NCBI GenBank assembly: GCA_018240025.1
Contig: JAFEGM010000004.1
Span: forward strand, 10,590 to 74,589
Direction of reading: 5' to 3'
Length of the DNA stretch: 64,000 nucleotides
Source: Verrucomicrobiota bacterium
GTDB taxonomy: Bacteria > Verrucomicrobiota > Verrucomicrobiia > Chthoniobacterales > SZAS-18
Notes under the pieces: model-generated
The model's database searches: none
What the model saw: the letters and a program-made list of their open reading frames with translations, nothing else
What the model was told of the DNA's origin: nothing
Made by a program: the position numbers and the translations under genes
In this document: piece after piece, positions 15,980-25,166 of the stretch
Layout of the letters: every line of letters begins with the position of its first letter
Numbering within the stretch: position 1 is the stretch's first letter

Positions 15980-16735
15980 CTAGAGCCCCGCCAGCGCCTG
16001 GCCGGCGAGATCCTTCACCTGGCAGCCAGCGGCCTTCGCGACCTTCTGCGTGGCCAGCGGGCTGATCTTGCCGAAGGCGTCCAGCGCGCGCTGCGCCACC
16101 GGCACGGCGCGGACCGCGGCCGGGAGCTGGCCGACGCGGTCGGTCACCTTGGCGGTCAGGATCGGATTGAGGATCGCGCCGCCTGCATCCGCCGGCCCCG
16201 CACAGCGGGCCGTGCCGCCCAGCTGCGCGAACCGCAGCCACGCGCCGAGCATGACGAACGTCGTCTGATCCTCGCCCTGCCGGGCCTGATAATGCCGCCG
16301 CCGATCACGGATGATGCGGCTGACCAGGGCCTGGGCCTTCTGCCATTTCTCCTGCTTCGCCAATTCCAGCACCCGCGCCTTCCGGCGTTCCGCCCGTGGC
16401 CCGGGCTCGCTGTCTCCGGCGGCGGCGACCATGCGTTCGAAGGCCTTCTCCACGGCCGCCGCGTCCTGGCCTTCGACCGCCGCCCGCAGATCGGCCTGGC
16501 GCGAGCCGTAGCGCAGCGAGCGGGCCGAGGGGTGGTCGAGCGGCACCGGCGCACCGCCTGTCGCCGGAGTCGGCGGCGTGTAGCTCGCCACCTGGCTGAT
16601 CGCCTCGCGCATCTCCTTCGGTTGCAGTTCTCCCACCCGCTCCTCCGGCAGCGCATCGAACGACTCCTCGTCCTCGGCCCAAACCTGGGCTGTCGCGAGC
16701 AAGAAAACCGCCAGTAGGAGCATTGGCCTGCGCAT
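15980..16735 (-). CDS. secreted hypothetical protein
   Basis: A 251-residue protein with a clear signal peptide (MRRPMLLLAVFLLATAQVWA, cleavage at AWA-type site). The mature part is alpha-helical: AISQVASYTPPTP, a helical region with SARSLRYGSRQADLRAAVEG, then ELAKQEKWQKAQALVSR. I do not recognise a family. A later ATG (MLLLAV, five codons in) is an alternative start. It is on the same strand and 85 bp downstream of the papain-like peptidase and may be in its operon. Confidence 0.65.
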   Translation of the reverse strand: MRRPMLLLAVFLLATAQVWAEDEESFDALPEERVGELQPKEMREAISQVASYTPPTPATGGAPVPLDHPSARSLRYGSRQADLRAAVEGQDAAAVEKAFERMVAAAGDSEPGPRAERRKARVLELAKQEKWQKAQALVSRIIRDRRRHYQARQGEDQTTFVMLGAWLRFAQLGGTARCAGPADAGGAILNPILTAKVTDRVGQLPAAVRAVPVAQRALDAFGKISPLATQKVAKAAGCQVKDLAGQALAGL

Positions 16736-16820
16736 CACGCATTGGGGCCAAAATCTCCCACCCATGGGAAGCGAATTCGCGGCTTGCGGCCGCTGAGCCA
16801 GCAGCCGCCGCCGCATCATT

Positions 16821-18677
16821 TCAGTTCTTGAAATGGCGGCGCTCGTCGTCGCCGGTCGGGTCGTCTTCGGACTCCTCGGCGAGTTCCTCCTCCGCCGCCG
16901 CCAGATCCTCCTCGGAGAGCTCTTCCTCGGCGAACTCGTCGCCCTCTGCGGTAGCGTCGTGCTCGGCGTCCTCGGGCAATTCCTCTTCCTCCGCGGCCAG
17001 CTCCTCTTCGGACAGTTCGTCTTCCGCCTCGACGTTTTCGTCCTCGGCGAGCTCTTCGTCCGCCGCAGCCAGTTCTTCCTCGGACAGCTCGTCCTCCGCG
17101 CACTCGGCGTCCTCTTCGTCGCTCTCGGCCTGATCCTCGGCTTCGGACTCTTCGTCGCTCCCGTCCTCGCCCGTGTCTTCATCCTCGGCCCCGGAATCGG
17201 ACGCGTGCGCTTCGGTCCCGTCCTCCTCGTCCTCGCTGGCGCCATCCTCCGCACCGCTCGCTTCCTCGTTCTTCGCGCCGAAGACGTCGTCCCAGGCGAT
17301 CCCGCCGCCCTTCGTCTCGTCGAATCCCACGATGTCGCCGAGCCGGAAGGTCTCCAGTTTGTCGAACAAGCCTTTCTCGATGAAGCCCGTGTATTCGCGC
17401 AGCGGTTCGGGCACCACATCGTTCCAGGGGACGAGGTCGAGCAGCTTTTTCGGGTCGAGTTCGATATTCTTGTAGTCGATCGACTTGAAGACGTTCGGAT
17501 CGAAGTCCACGCCCTGGCCGCCATTGGTCACCGGCTTCTCGTCCCGACCCCAGATATCGTTCGGCACCGGCAGCGCCTGGTCGCGCGAGGGCACGAAGAT
17601 CCAGGAGTCGCCGAGGTTGAACTTCTCGTTCATCAAATAGTTGTAGGGAATGTAGCAGTAGCCCTGGTCACCCCACGACGTACCCCACGAATTACGGACG
17701 ATGAAGACGCCCTCGCTGTCGGAGTAGCCGACCGCGCACATGGCGTGCGCGCCGTGGTCGGTCCGGCCCACTTCGCCCGGCGTGGGCATCGGCACGACCC
17801 CGCCGCGCTGCGTGGCCTGGTCGAAGGAATCGAAGAGCAGCGAGCCGAAGACGATCGGATTGCCCTCGGCCAGGCACTGCTTCCAGGCGGTCAGATCCAT
17901 GGGCACCTGCCGGGTGTCGTGCACCAGATTGCGCGCGCCCTCCTCGTACGACGCCGCATTCGGCTTCTTCAGCACCAACGCCTTTTGATACGGCCACGTC
18001 GCCTCGGCGCAGGAGCCGAAATTCTGCAGCCCCTCCATGGCCAGCTGGATGACGCTGCCGGCGTCCTTGTCCTGCTCGTTGTTCCGCCAGCGGGCGTTGT
18101 AGTAGATGAAGAGTCGGCTGACGTCGAAGTCGCGGCTCGTCCAGCGTTTGACCCAGTATTCGTAGGAGGCCGCCACCGCATTGGCCGTGCAGGACGAGAG
18201 CGGGCCCTGATCCTCGACCGGCGTGAGATGCCCGCGCAGATCGACCTTCGGCGGCAAGGCGCTGGCGCTGCGCACCTTCGTGCCGGGCTCGTACGTGCGC
18301 GAGCCCGGACGCGGCTGCATCGGCTTGTAGCCCGAGGCGGAGAGCGCGCTGCCGACGACCTCGGCCACTTGTCCGGCGATGCTCAGCCAGCGCTGCCAGC
18401 GGTTGGCCGGAGGCGTCTCGGCCACGGCTGCCACCGCCGCCGCGGCGGCCCCGCCCTTGAGGATGGCGGGCGCACCACGGGGAGGCGTCGGCGGAAGCTT
18501 GGGCGGAGTGGTCGTGGGCTTCAGCGGGTTTGCCACGGGTGGCGGCGGGAGTTTCGCCGGCGGCTGACTGACCGGCGGAGGCGGCAGCTTCGGCGGCGCG
18601 GGCGCGGGCGCGGCCTTTGGGAGATCGGGCCGGAACTTCTCATTGAACTTCGCCCAGGGATCGCTGCCGTTGCTCAT
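16821..18677 (-). CDS. papain-like (C1A) cysteine peptidase with acidic tail
   Basis: A 618-residue protein (ATG at MSNGSDPWAKF; a GTG six codons earlier is possible). Residues about 20-75 are proline-rich. The peptidase domain spans about 130-375 with the papain catalytic set: oxyanion Gln157 and Cys163 in VEDQGPLSSC, His311 in TDHGAHAMC and Asn329 in VRNSWGTSWG. From about residue 460 to the end it is extraordinarily rich in Asp and Glu, with repeated DELSEEELAA blocks, and probably disordered or calcium-binding. No normal signal peptide is visible, so localisation is uncertain. There is no inhibitory I29 propeptide motif. The acidic tail is encoded by CTC/GTC-rich simple sequence that may expand and contract. 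Confidence 0.85.
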   Translation of the reverse strand: MSNGSDPWAKFNEKFRPDLPKAAPAPAPPKLPPPPVSQPPAKLPPPPVANPLKPTTTPPKLPPTPPRGAPAILKGGAAAAAVAAVAETPPANRWQRWLSIAGQVAEVVGSALSASGYKPMQPRPGSRTYEPGTKVRSASALPPKVDLRGHLTPVEDQGPLSSCTANAVAASYEYWVKRWTSRDFDVSRLFIYYNARWRNNEQDKDAGSVIQLAMEGLQNFGSCAEATWPYQKALVLKKPNAASYEEGARNLVHDTRQVPMDLTAWKQCLAEGNPIVFGSLLFDSFDQATQRGGVVPMPTPGEVGRTDHGAHAMCAVGYSDSEGVFIVRNSWGTSWGDQGYCYIPYNYLMNEKFNLGDSWIFVPSRDQALPVPNDIWGRDEKPVTNGGQGVDFDPNVFKSIDYKNIELDPKKLLDLVPWNDVVPEPLREYTGFIEKGLFDKLETFRLGDIVGFDETKGGGIAWDDVFGAKNEEASGAEDGASEDEEDGTEAHASDSGAEDEDTGEDGSDEESEAEDQAESDEEDAECAEDELSEEELAAADEELAEDENVEAEDELSEEELAAEEEELPEDAEHDATAEGDEFAEEELSEEDLAAAEEELAEESEDDPTGDDERRHFKN

Positions 18678-18728
18678 GGGCCGCATCATTTCCACGACCG
18701 GGTCGGCGGCAAGCGAATCGCGCGCTGC

Positions 18729-19478
18729 TCAGCCGCCACTCGTCCCGGGCCGGCCAGCGCGACGGAAATCGCCCGGCGTGAGCCCCGTGGCCGCGCGGAA
18801 CTGGCGGGTGAAGGCGCTGTGATCGTAGTAGCCGCAGCGCAGCGCGACTTCGGCGATGGAATGAGTCGATTCGAGCAGGAGCCGATGCGCCGCCTGCAGG
18901 CGCGTCTGGCCGATCAGCTGGGCGGGACTGAGGTGGAAAATGCGCTTCACCAGGCGCGCGAAGCGCGCCGGCGGCAGGCCGGCCCGCGCGGCGAGATCGG
19001 CGGGCGTGAGCGGCTCGTCGAAGTGCGCCTGCAGATGGTCGATCGCCTCGCTGAGCGACTCCGGGATCAGCCGCGCGGCATCGGGCGCGGCCAGATCGCG
19101 CGAGAGGACCGCCACGCCCACGACCTGCCCGGCACGATCGCGCAGCGGCAGCTTGTGCGTCAGGCACCAGCCCGTGCGGCCGTTGGCGTAGAGGTGCAGC
19201 TCCAGCTTGTTGGCAATGCGCTGTCCCGTGCGCAGCGTCAGTTCATCCTGCGCCGCATAGCTTCGCGCCAGCTGCGGCGGAAAGCACTCGTGCGGCGTGC
19301 GTCCCAGCAGTTCGGCCTTGAAGCGGCGGCCGCAGCGCTCGACCAGGCTCTGGTTGACCGCGCGATACCGCCCGGCGCGATCCTTCACGCAGAACACCAC
19401 GTCGGGCACGAGGTCGAAGAGCTGCTCCGCCAGCGCAGGCGAGGCCAGGATTTCGTCGAGAGCGGTCGGAGCAGGCAC
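18729..19478 (-). CDS. PAS-AraC family regulator of the hydroxyproline operon
   Basis: A 249-residue transcription factor. Residues about 15-115 are a PAS domain (LFDLVPDVVFCVKDRAGRY, RTPHECFPPQ), which would sense a ligand or signal. Residues about 140-240 are a two-helix-turn-helix AraC DNA-binding domain (LTPADLAARAGLPPARFARL and IAEVALRCGYYDHSAFTRQF). The GTG at 19478 is chosen because longer versions would run into the divergent epimerase gene; no ATG start is available nearer. The position, head to head with the catabolic operon, implies that it activates that operon in response to hydroxyproline or an intermediate. Confidence 0.85.
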   Translation of the reverse strand: MPAPTALDEILASPALAEQLFDLVPDVVFCVKDRAGRYRAVNQSLVERCGRRFKAELLGRTPHECFPPQLARSYAAQDELTLRTGQRIANKLELHLYANGRTGWCLTHKLPLRDRAGQVVGVAVLSRDLAAPDAARLIPESLSEAIDHLQAHFDEPLTPADLAARAGLPPARFARLVKRIFHLSPAQLIGQTRLQAAHRLLLESTHSIAEVALRCGYYDHSAFTRQFRAATGLTPGDFRRAGRPGTSGG

Positions 19479-19545
19479 GGGATTGTGCTGAAAATGCTCT
19501 CTCCGATGCGCATTCGATACAAGACACGCGTGGTAGCTTGAGAGC
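19479..19545. promoter_or_regulatory. divergent control region of the hydroxyproline operon
   Basis: This 67-bp gap separates the AraC-type regulator from the epimerase start (GTG). It contains the perfect 8-bp palindrome ATGCGCAT at 19506-19513, a candidate operator core, and AT-richer sequence (CATTCGATACAAG) that may contain a -10 element. No confident -35/-10 pair was found. Confidence 0.35.
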
Positions 19546-20499
19546 GTGAACGACGACCGCCCCGCTCCGCTGCATGTCATCGATTCCCACACCGCCGGCG
19601 AACCGACGCGCGTGGTGCTGAGCGGCTTCCCCGCGCTCGGCGAAGGCCCGCTCTCCGAGCGTGCGGCCCGGCTGGCCCGCGAGTTCGACCGCTACCGCTC
19701 CGCCGTCTGCAATGAGCCGCGCGGTTCGGATCCGCTGGTCGGCGCCCTCCTCTGCCCGCCGCACGATCCGTCCTGCCGTCTCGGTGTGATCTTCTTCAAC
19801 AACGTGGGCTGCCTCGGCATGTGCGGGCACGGGACCATCGGGCTCGTGGCCAGCCTCGCCCATCTCGGCGAACTCGCGCCCGGCATCGTGCGCATCGACA
19901 CTCCCGTCGGCCCGGTGGAGGCGCACCTCAGCGAAGCCGGCGAGGTCACCATCGCAAATGTGCCCAGCCACCGCACCGTGCGCGATCTCGCGCTCGATCT
20001 GCCCGGCGGCGGCTCCGCCCGCGGCGATGTGGCCTGGGGCGGCAACTGGTTCTTCCTCGCCGGCGAGACGACGCCGACGGTGCCGGTCGAACTCGGCCAG
20101 ATCGAAGCGCTGCTCGACCTCTCCCGGCGCATCCGAAGCGCGGCCAATGCGGCCGGCCAGCCGGTCGATCACGTCGAACTCTTCGGCCCGCCCACCGTGC
20201 CCGGCGCGCACAGCCGCAACTACGTACTTTGTCCGGGCGGGGCCTACGACCGCTCCCCCTGCGGCACCGGTACGAGCGCGAAGCTGGCCTGCCTGGCCGC
20301 CGACGGCGTGCTGGCCGAAGGCGAGGAGTGGGTGCAGGAGAGCGTCATCGGCAGCACCTTCCGCGCGCGCTTCGAGTGGCTCGACCGCGCCACCGGCCGC
20401 ATCCGCCCCTACATCACCGGCCGGGCGCACGTCACCGCCGAAGCCAAGCTTCATCTCGATCCCACCGACCCCTTCTGCTGGGGTATTCGCCATGGCTGA
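19546..20499 (+). CDS. 4-hydroxyproline epimerase
   Basis: A 317-residue proline-racemase-family enzyme that converts trans-4-hydroxy-L-proline to cis-4-hydroxy-D-proline, the first step of the pathway. The two catalytic cysteines of the family are present: C93 in MCGHG and C239 in SPCGTGTSAK. The length fits bacterial 4-hydroxyproline epimerases. The start is a GTG just after the divergent control region. The next gene overlaps it by 8 bp. Neighbours that perform the remaining pathway steps make hydroxyproline the much likelier substrate than proline; the active-site loops that separate epimerase, racemase and dehydratase subtypes were not examined. Confidence 0.93.
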   Translation: MNDDRPAPLHVIDSHTAGEPTRVVLSGFPALGEGPLSERAARLAREFDRYRSAVCNEPRGSDPLVGALLCPPHDPSCRLGVIFFNNVGCLGMCGHGTIGLVASLAHLGELAPGIVRIDTPVGPVEAHLSEAGEVTIANVPSHRTVRDLALDLPGGGSARGDVAWGGNWFFLAGETTPTVPVELGQIEALLDLSRRIRSAANAAGQPVDHVELFGPPTVPGAHSRNYVLCPGGAYDRSPCGTGTSAKLACLAADGVLAEGEEWVQESVIGSTFRARFEWLDRATGRIRPYITGRAHVTAEAKLHLDPTDPFCWGIRHG

Positions 20500-21754
20500 A
20501 TCCAAACATCTCGTCGTCTGCGGCGGCGGCATCCTCGGGCTGTATTGCGCGCATTACCTCGCTCGCGATGGCCACCGGGTCACCCTCATCGAACGTCACG
20601 GGCCCGAGCACACCACCTGCGCCGAGGGCAGTGCGGGCTACATCTCGCCCAGCCACGTGGTTCCGCTGGCCGCGCCGGGCATGGTCTGGATGGGCCTGAA
20701 GTGGATGTTCAATCCGCGCAGTCCATTCTACCTCAAGCCGCGGCTCGACCTCGATTTCATCCGCTGGGGCGTGCGTTTCGCGCGTTCCTGCAATGCCGCC
20801 CACGTGGCCCGTTCGGCGCCGGTCCTGCGCGACCTCTGCCTGGCCAGCCGTGAGCTCTTCGTCGAGTTCTCGGCTGAGGATGCGGGCGGCTTCGAGCTGG
20901 AGCGGGCCGGACTGCTCATGCTCTGCCAGACCGAGGAAGCGCTCGGCCACGAGGCGGAGCTCGTCCGGCTGGCCAACGAACTCGGCGTGGAGGCGAAGGT
21001 GCTCGACCCGCGCCAGACCGCCGAGGTCGACGGCAGCGGCGTGCAGATGCGCGTGGCGGGTTCGGTCTTCTTCCCCATCGACGCGCATCTCACTCCCACC
21101 CTGCTCATGCCGCGCCTGCGCGCCCGGGTGGCCGAGGCTGGCGTGGACGTGAAATGGAACACCGAGTTGCGTGGCTGGCGCACGTTTGGTGGGCGCGTCG
21201 CGGCGGTGCAGACGAGCGCGGGCGAAATCGCGGCCGACGGCTTCGTGCTGGCGGGCGGGTCGTGGTCCGGCGAGTTGGTGAAATCGCTCGGCCTGACGCT
21301 GCCGATGCAGGCCGGCAAAGGCTACAGCCTCATGCTGCCCGCGCCGCGCCGCTCGCCGCGCATTCCCGCCATCTTCGTGGAGAAACGCATCGCGGTCACG
21401 CCCATGGGCCGAACGCTGCGTTTCGGCGGAACCATGGAATTGAGCGGGATCAACGACACCATTCGCCCGGAGCGCGTGCGGCAGATCGTCGAATCGGTCC
21501 CCGAATACTATCCGGAGTTCGGCCCGGACGACTTCGCCGGCGTGCAACCCTGGTTCGGCCTGCGCCCGGTCTCGCCCGACGGCATGCCCTACATCGGTCC
21601 GTTCGCCAAGTTCCCCAATCTCTACGCCGCCTGCGGCCACGCCATGCTCGGCGTCACGCTGGCACCCATCACCGGCCGGCTGGTGGCCGAGCTGGTGGGC
21701 GGCCGCCGGCCCTCGGTCGCGCTCGACCTTCTTCACCCCGATCGCTTCGCCTGA
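20492..21754 (+). CDS. FAD-dependent D-hydroxyproline dehydrogenase
   Basis: A 420-residue flavoenzyme of the DadA/D-amino-acid oxidase family, expected to oxidise cis-4-hydroxy-D-proline to 1-pyrroline-4-hydroxy-2-carboxylate and pass electrons to the respiratory chain. The FAD-binding Rossmann motif is at the N-terminus (VVCGGGILGLYCAHYLARDG). The substrate domain includes GKGYSLMLP, FGGTMELSG and the C-terminal FAD-contacting stretch RPVSPDGMPYIGP with ACGHAMLGVTLAP. It is a single-chain enzyme, unlike the multi-subunit versions of some bacteria. It overlaps the epimerase by 8 bp. Confidence 0.9.
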   Translation: MAESKHLVVCGGGILGLYCAHYLARDGHRVTLIERHGPEHTTCAEGSAGYISPSHVVPLAAPGMVWMGLKWMFNPRSPFYLKPRLDLDFIRWGVRFARSCNAAHVARSAPVLRDLCLASRELFVEFSAEDAGGFELERAGLLMLCQTEEALGHEAELVRLANELGVEAKVLDPRQTAEVDGSGVQMRVAGSVFFPIDAHLTPTLLMPRLRARVAEAGVDVKWNTELRGWRTFGGRVAAVQTSAGEIAADGFVLAGGSWSGELVKSLGLTLPMQAGKGYSLMLPAPRRSPRIPAIFVEKRIAVTPMGRTLRFGGTMELSGINDTIRPERVRQIVESVPEYYPEFGPDDFAGVQPWFGLRPVSPDGMPYIGPFAKFPNLYAACGHAMLGVTLAPITGRLVAELVGGRRPSVALDLLHPDRFA

Positions 21755-21774
21755 TCCCCCGCCCCGCCACGACC

Positions 21775-22680
21775 ATGAACTGGACCGGAGTCCTGCCCGC
21801 CATCACCACCAACTTCCGCGCCAACGGCGCGCTCGACCACCCAGCGCTCGTGCGGCATTGCCGCTGGCTCATCGACCGCGGCTGCCGGGGCATCGTCTGC
21901 GGCGGATCGCTCGGCGAGGCGGCCACGCTCAGTTTCGAGGAGAAATGCGACCTCATGGCCACCTGCGTCCGTGCCGTCGGCGATCGCGCCCCGGTCGTGC
22001 TCGGAGTCTCGGCGCTCAGCACCGCGGAGGCGGTGGCACTGGCCAGGGCCGCGGCCAAGACGGGCTGCGAGGGGCTCATGGTCCTGCCGCCCTACGTCTA
22101 CAGCACCGACTGGCGCGAGATGAAGGCGCACGTCGCCGCCATCATGAAGGCCACGCGGCTCTCCTGCATGCTCTACAACAATCCGCCGGCCTATCGCACC
22201 GACTTCACCCCGCCGCAGATCGCGGAGCTGGCGTCCGAGCATCGCAACCTGCACGCGGTGAAGGAGTCGAGCGGCGACGCGCGCCGCATCAGCGCGCTCA
22301 AGGCGTTGCTGGGCGACCGGCTGACCCTGCTGGTCGGCATGGACGATGCGGTCGTCGAGGGCGTGTACGTCGGTGCGACCGGCTGGATCGCCGGACTGGT
22401 CAATGCCTTCCCGGACGAATCGGTGGCGCTCTTCGAAGCCGCGCTGGCTCGCGATCAGGCCCGCGTCGACGCGCTCTACGCCTGGTTCCTGCCGCTGCTC
22501 CGGCTCGATACCGTCCCGAAGTTCGTGCAATACATCAAATGGGTGCAGGCCGCGGTGGGGCGGGGACGCGAAGTCGTCCGGCCGCCTCGCCTGCCCCTCG
22601 TGGGCGAAGAACTCGCTCTTGCCCAGCAGACGCTGCAAGCCGCGCTGGAAGGCCGCCGTGCCCTGGGCTTCGGCGATTGA
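21775..22680 (+). CDS. 1-pyrroline-4-hydroxy-2-carboxylate deaminase (DHDPS family)
   Basis: A 301-residue class I aldolase-type enzyme of the dihydrodipicolinate synthase family. It is predicted to deaminate and dehydrate the pyrroline product to 2-oxoglutarate semialdehyde. The Schiff-base lysine is K163 in HAVKESSGD and the catalytic tyrosine is Y134 in MLYNNPPAY. The GGSLGEAATLS loop (43-53) corresponds to the GTTGE motif. Lysine synthesis by a true DapA is the alternative, but the position in the operon argues for the hydroxyproline role. Confidence 0.9.
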   Translation: MNWTGVLPAITTNFRANGALDHPALVRHCRWLIDRGCRGIVCGGSLGEAATLSFEEKCDLMATCVRAVGDRAPVVLGVSALSTAEAVALARAAAKTGCEGLMVLPPYVYSTDWREMKAHVAAIMKATRLSCMLYNNPPAYRTDFTPPQIAELASEHRNLHAVKESSGDARRISALKALLGDRLTLLVGMDDAVVEGVYVGATGWIAGLVNAFPDESVALFEAALARDQARVDALYAWFLPLLRLDTVPKFVQYIKWVQAAVGRGREVVRPPRLPLVGEELALAQQTLQAALEGRRALGFGD

Positions 22681-22711
22681 TCTCCCTCCGCCCCAAGTCC
22701 ACCGACCCGGC

Positions 22712-24229
22712 ATGAATCCTTTTTCGCTCCTCGGCTTCCGCGATGGCGCGCCCGGCGGCGCCACCTTTTGCGCCTTTTCCACTGCGGAGGATCGCGAGCT
22801 GGAACCTGTCTTCCACTCCGCCAGCGCCGCCGAGGCAGACCTCGCGGTCGAGCTCGCCGTGGCCGCAGCGCCGCGTCTGGCGGCCACGAGCGGCGCGGAA
22901 CGCGGCGCCTTGCTCCGCGCGTTGGCGGCCGGGCTCGAGGCCCAAGCGGCCGCGCTGGCCGCGCGGGCACACCTCGAGACGGCGCTGCCGCTGGCGCGCT
23001 GCCAGGGCGAGATCGGCCGCACCTGCGGACAGCTCCGGCTCTTCGCGACCGAAGCCGAGAGCGGCCGCTGGGCCGATGCGCGCATCGAGCTGGCGCAGCC
23101 CGACCGCCAGCCCCTGCCGAAGCCCGACCACCGCTCGCTCCGACGTCCGCTCGGCCCGGTGGCCGTTTTCGGCGCGAGCAATTTCCCCTTCGCGTTTTCC
23201 ACGCTGGGCGGCGACACCGCGGCGGCGCTCGCGGCGGGCAATCCGGTCGTGGTGAAGGCGCATCCTGCCCATCCCGGCACGGCCGCGCACTGCGGCCAGA
23301 TCGCCCGCGCAGCGGTGCGCGAAGCCGGTCTGCCCGAGGGCACGTTTTCGCTGCTCTTCGATGCGGGCCACGGGCTCGGAGCCCACCTCGTGCGGCATCC
23401 GGGCCTGGCGGCCGTCGGCTTCACCGGCTCGCGCCGCGGCGGGCTCGCGCTGATGGAACTGGCCGCGCGCCGTCCGCGTCCGATCCCGGTCTTCGCCGAG
23501 ATGAGTGCGGTCAATCCCGTCTTCCTCCTGCCCGGCGCCTTGGCCGCACGCGGAGCGGAGATCGCGACCGGGCTGGCCGCCTCGATCCAGCTCGGCGTCG
23601 GGCAGTTCTGCACCAATCCCGGCCTGGTGCTGGTGCCGCGCTCCGCCGCCACCGAGGACTTCCTCACCGCGCTGGCCGGGCGCATCTCGGCTGCCTCCGC
23701 CGAGCCGATGCTCACCCGCGACATTCACCGCGCCTACGTCGCTGCCGCCGCGGCGCGCGCCGCGACCTCCGGCGTGCGCCTCCTCGCTCGCGGAGCCACC
23801 GGTTCCGGCGCGCGCGCCGAGGCGCAGCTCTTCGCCACCACGCTGGCCGACTTCCGGCGCGAGCCCGCGCTCGGCGAGGAGATCTTCGGTCCCTGCTCGC
23901 TGGTCATCGAATGCGCCGATCTCGCGGAGATGCGGGCTTTCGCCGAGGAAATGGAAGGGAGCCTGGCGAGCTGCCTGTTCTTTCAGCCGGAGGAAATCGA
24001 ATCGGCCCGCGCGCTGGCCGCCGTCGTGGCCACCCGCGTCGGACGGTTGGTCGCCAACGCCTTTCCCACGGGCGTCGAGGTCAGCCCCGCCATCGTGCAC
24101 GGCGGGCCCTATCCTGCCACCAGCGACGGCGCCAGCACCTCGGTCGGCTCGCGCGCGATCGAGCGCTTCACCCGGCTCGTCTGCTGGCAGAGCTGTCCGC
24201 CGGAATTGCTGCCACGCGAGCTGCATTGA
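22712..24229 (+). CDS. 2-oxoglutarate-semialdehyde (2,5-dioxovalerate) dehydrogenase
   Basis: A 505-residue aldehyde dehydrogenase, the final step producing 2-oxoglutarate with NAD(P)+. The catalytic Cys300 is in GVGQFCTNPG and the general base Glu263 in PVFAEMSAVNP. The cofactor region has FGASNFPFAFSTLGGD and GFTGSRRGG. The shorter FGASNFP-type N-terminus and the C-terminal VSPAIVHGGPYPATSD match the 2,5-dioxovalerate dehydrogenase subfamily. It starts 31 bp after the deaminase and ends the operon. Confidence 0.92.
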   Translation: MNPFSLLGFRDGAPGGATFCAFSTAEDRELEPVFHSASAAEADLAVELAVAAAPRLAATSGAERGALLRALAAGLEAQAAALAARAHLETALPLARCQGEIGRTCGQLRLFATEAESGRWADARIELAQPDRQPLPKPDHRSLRRPLGPVAVFGASNFPFAFSTLGGDTAAALAAGNPVVVKAHPAHPGTAAHCGQIARAAVREAGLPEGTFSLLFDAGHGLGAHLVRHPGLAAVGFTGSRRGGLALMELAARRPRPIPVFAEMSAVNPVFLLPGALAARGAEIATGLAASIQLGVGQFCTNPGLVLVPRSAATEDFLTALAGRISAASAEPMLTRDIHRAYVAAAAARAATSGVRLLARGATGSGARAEAQLFATTLADFRREPALGEEIFGPCSLVIECADLAEMRAFAEEMEGSLASCLFFQPEEIESARALAAVVATRVGRLVANAFPTGVEVSPAIVHGGPYPATSDGASTSVGSRAIERFTRLVCWQSCPPELLPRELH

Positions 24230-24286
24230 CCGACCAGGCAGATTGACGCCCGAGGCGCCGGAGCGGACGCTTACACTCCCGCGCCC

Positions 24287-25135
24287 ATGCCGTTCGATCT
24301 CATCGCCGCCGCGCTCGCCGAGGACCTTGGTTCCGGCGACGTCACTTCCCGCTACTTCGTGCCGGCCGAGCGCCAGGCGGCCGGCGTCATCGCGGCGCGG
24401 ACCGAGTGCGTCGTGGCGGGCGTCGAGGTCGCGCGCGAGGTCTTTCAGCGGGTCGACCACGCGCTGCAGGTCGAATTGCGCTGCGCCGACGGCGCCCGCC
24501 TGGCTCCGGGCGGCGTGGTCATGCGCATCGCGGGTCCGGCCCGCTCGCTGCTCACGGCCGAACGCACGGCGCTGAATTTCCTCCAGCGCCTCTCGGGCGT
24601 GGCCACGCTGACCGCCCGCTACGTCGAGGCGGTGGCCGGCACGGGCGTGCGCATTCTCGACACCCGCAAGACCACGCCGGGCTGGCGGCTGCTCGAGAAG
24701 GCCGCGGTCAAGGCCGGCGGCGGCACGAACCACCGCTTCGGCCTCTACGACATGGTGTTGGTGAAGGACAATCACCTCGTGGCCGCGCACGATCTCGCCG
24801 GCCTGCAGGCGGCCATCCAGCGGGCGCGGACCGAGCGGCCGGAGATTCGGGTCGAGCTCGAGGCCGACACGCTCGAGCAGGTCGAGGCCTTCCTCGGGCT
24901 GCAGGGCGTCGATTTCATCCTGCTCGACAACATGCCGCCCGAGCGCCTGCGCGCCGCGGTCGAGCTGCGTCGTCGTCTGGGGCGGAACGACGTGCAGTTC
25001 GAGGCCAGCGGCGGCGTCACGCTCGCGACCGTGCGGGCACTGGCCGAGACCGGGGTCGATGCGATTTCCTCCGGCGCTCTCACGCACTCGGCCGTGGCCG
25101 TCGATCTCGGGTTGGATTTCGAGGATGTAACCTGA
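24287..25135 (+). CDS. nadC: nicotinate-nucleotide pyrophosphorylase
   Basis: A 282-residue quinolinate phosphoribosyltransferase, which makes nicotinate mononucleotide from quinolinate and PRPP in NAD synthesis. Family motifs are EDLGSGDVTS near the N-terminus, the conserved LDTRKTTPGWR, GGGTNHRFGLYDMVLVKDNH with the active-site His and Lys, and ASGGVTLATVRALAETGVD at the phosphate-binding end. The length is standard. It lies 57 bp after the hydroxyproline operon on the same strand and could be partly co-transcribed, although the functions are unrelated. Confidence 0.96.
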   Translation: MPFDLIAAALAEDLGSGDVTSRYFVPAERQAAGVIAARTECVVAGVEVAREVFQRVDHALQVELRCADGARLAPGGVVMRIAGPARSLLTAERTALNFLQRLSGVATLTARYVEAVAGTGVRILDTRKTTPGWRLLEKAAVKAGGGTNHRFGLYDMVLVKDNHLVAAHDLAGLQAAIQRARTERPEIRVELEADTLEQVEAFLGLQGVDFILLDNMPPERLRAAVELRRRLGRNDVQFEASGGVTLATVRALAETGVDAISSGALTHSAVAVDLGLDFEDVT

Positions 25136-25166
25136 GCCCGGGCTTCGTGTAGGATCCGACCACGCC

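Noticed and set aside
16833-19541. A 902-codon plus-strand frame opposite the papain-like peptidase and regulator
   Set aside because: It spans two unrelated real genes on the other strand and gives a biased composition, so it is a shadow frame.
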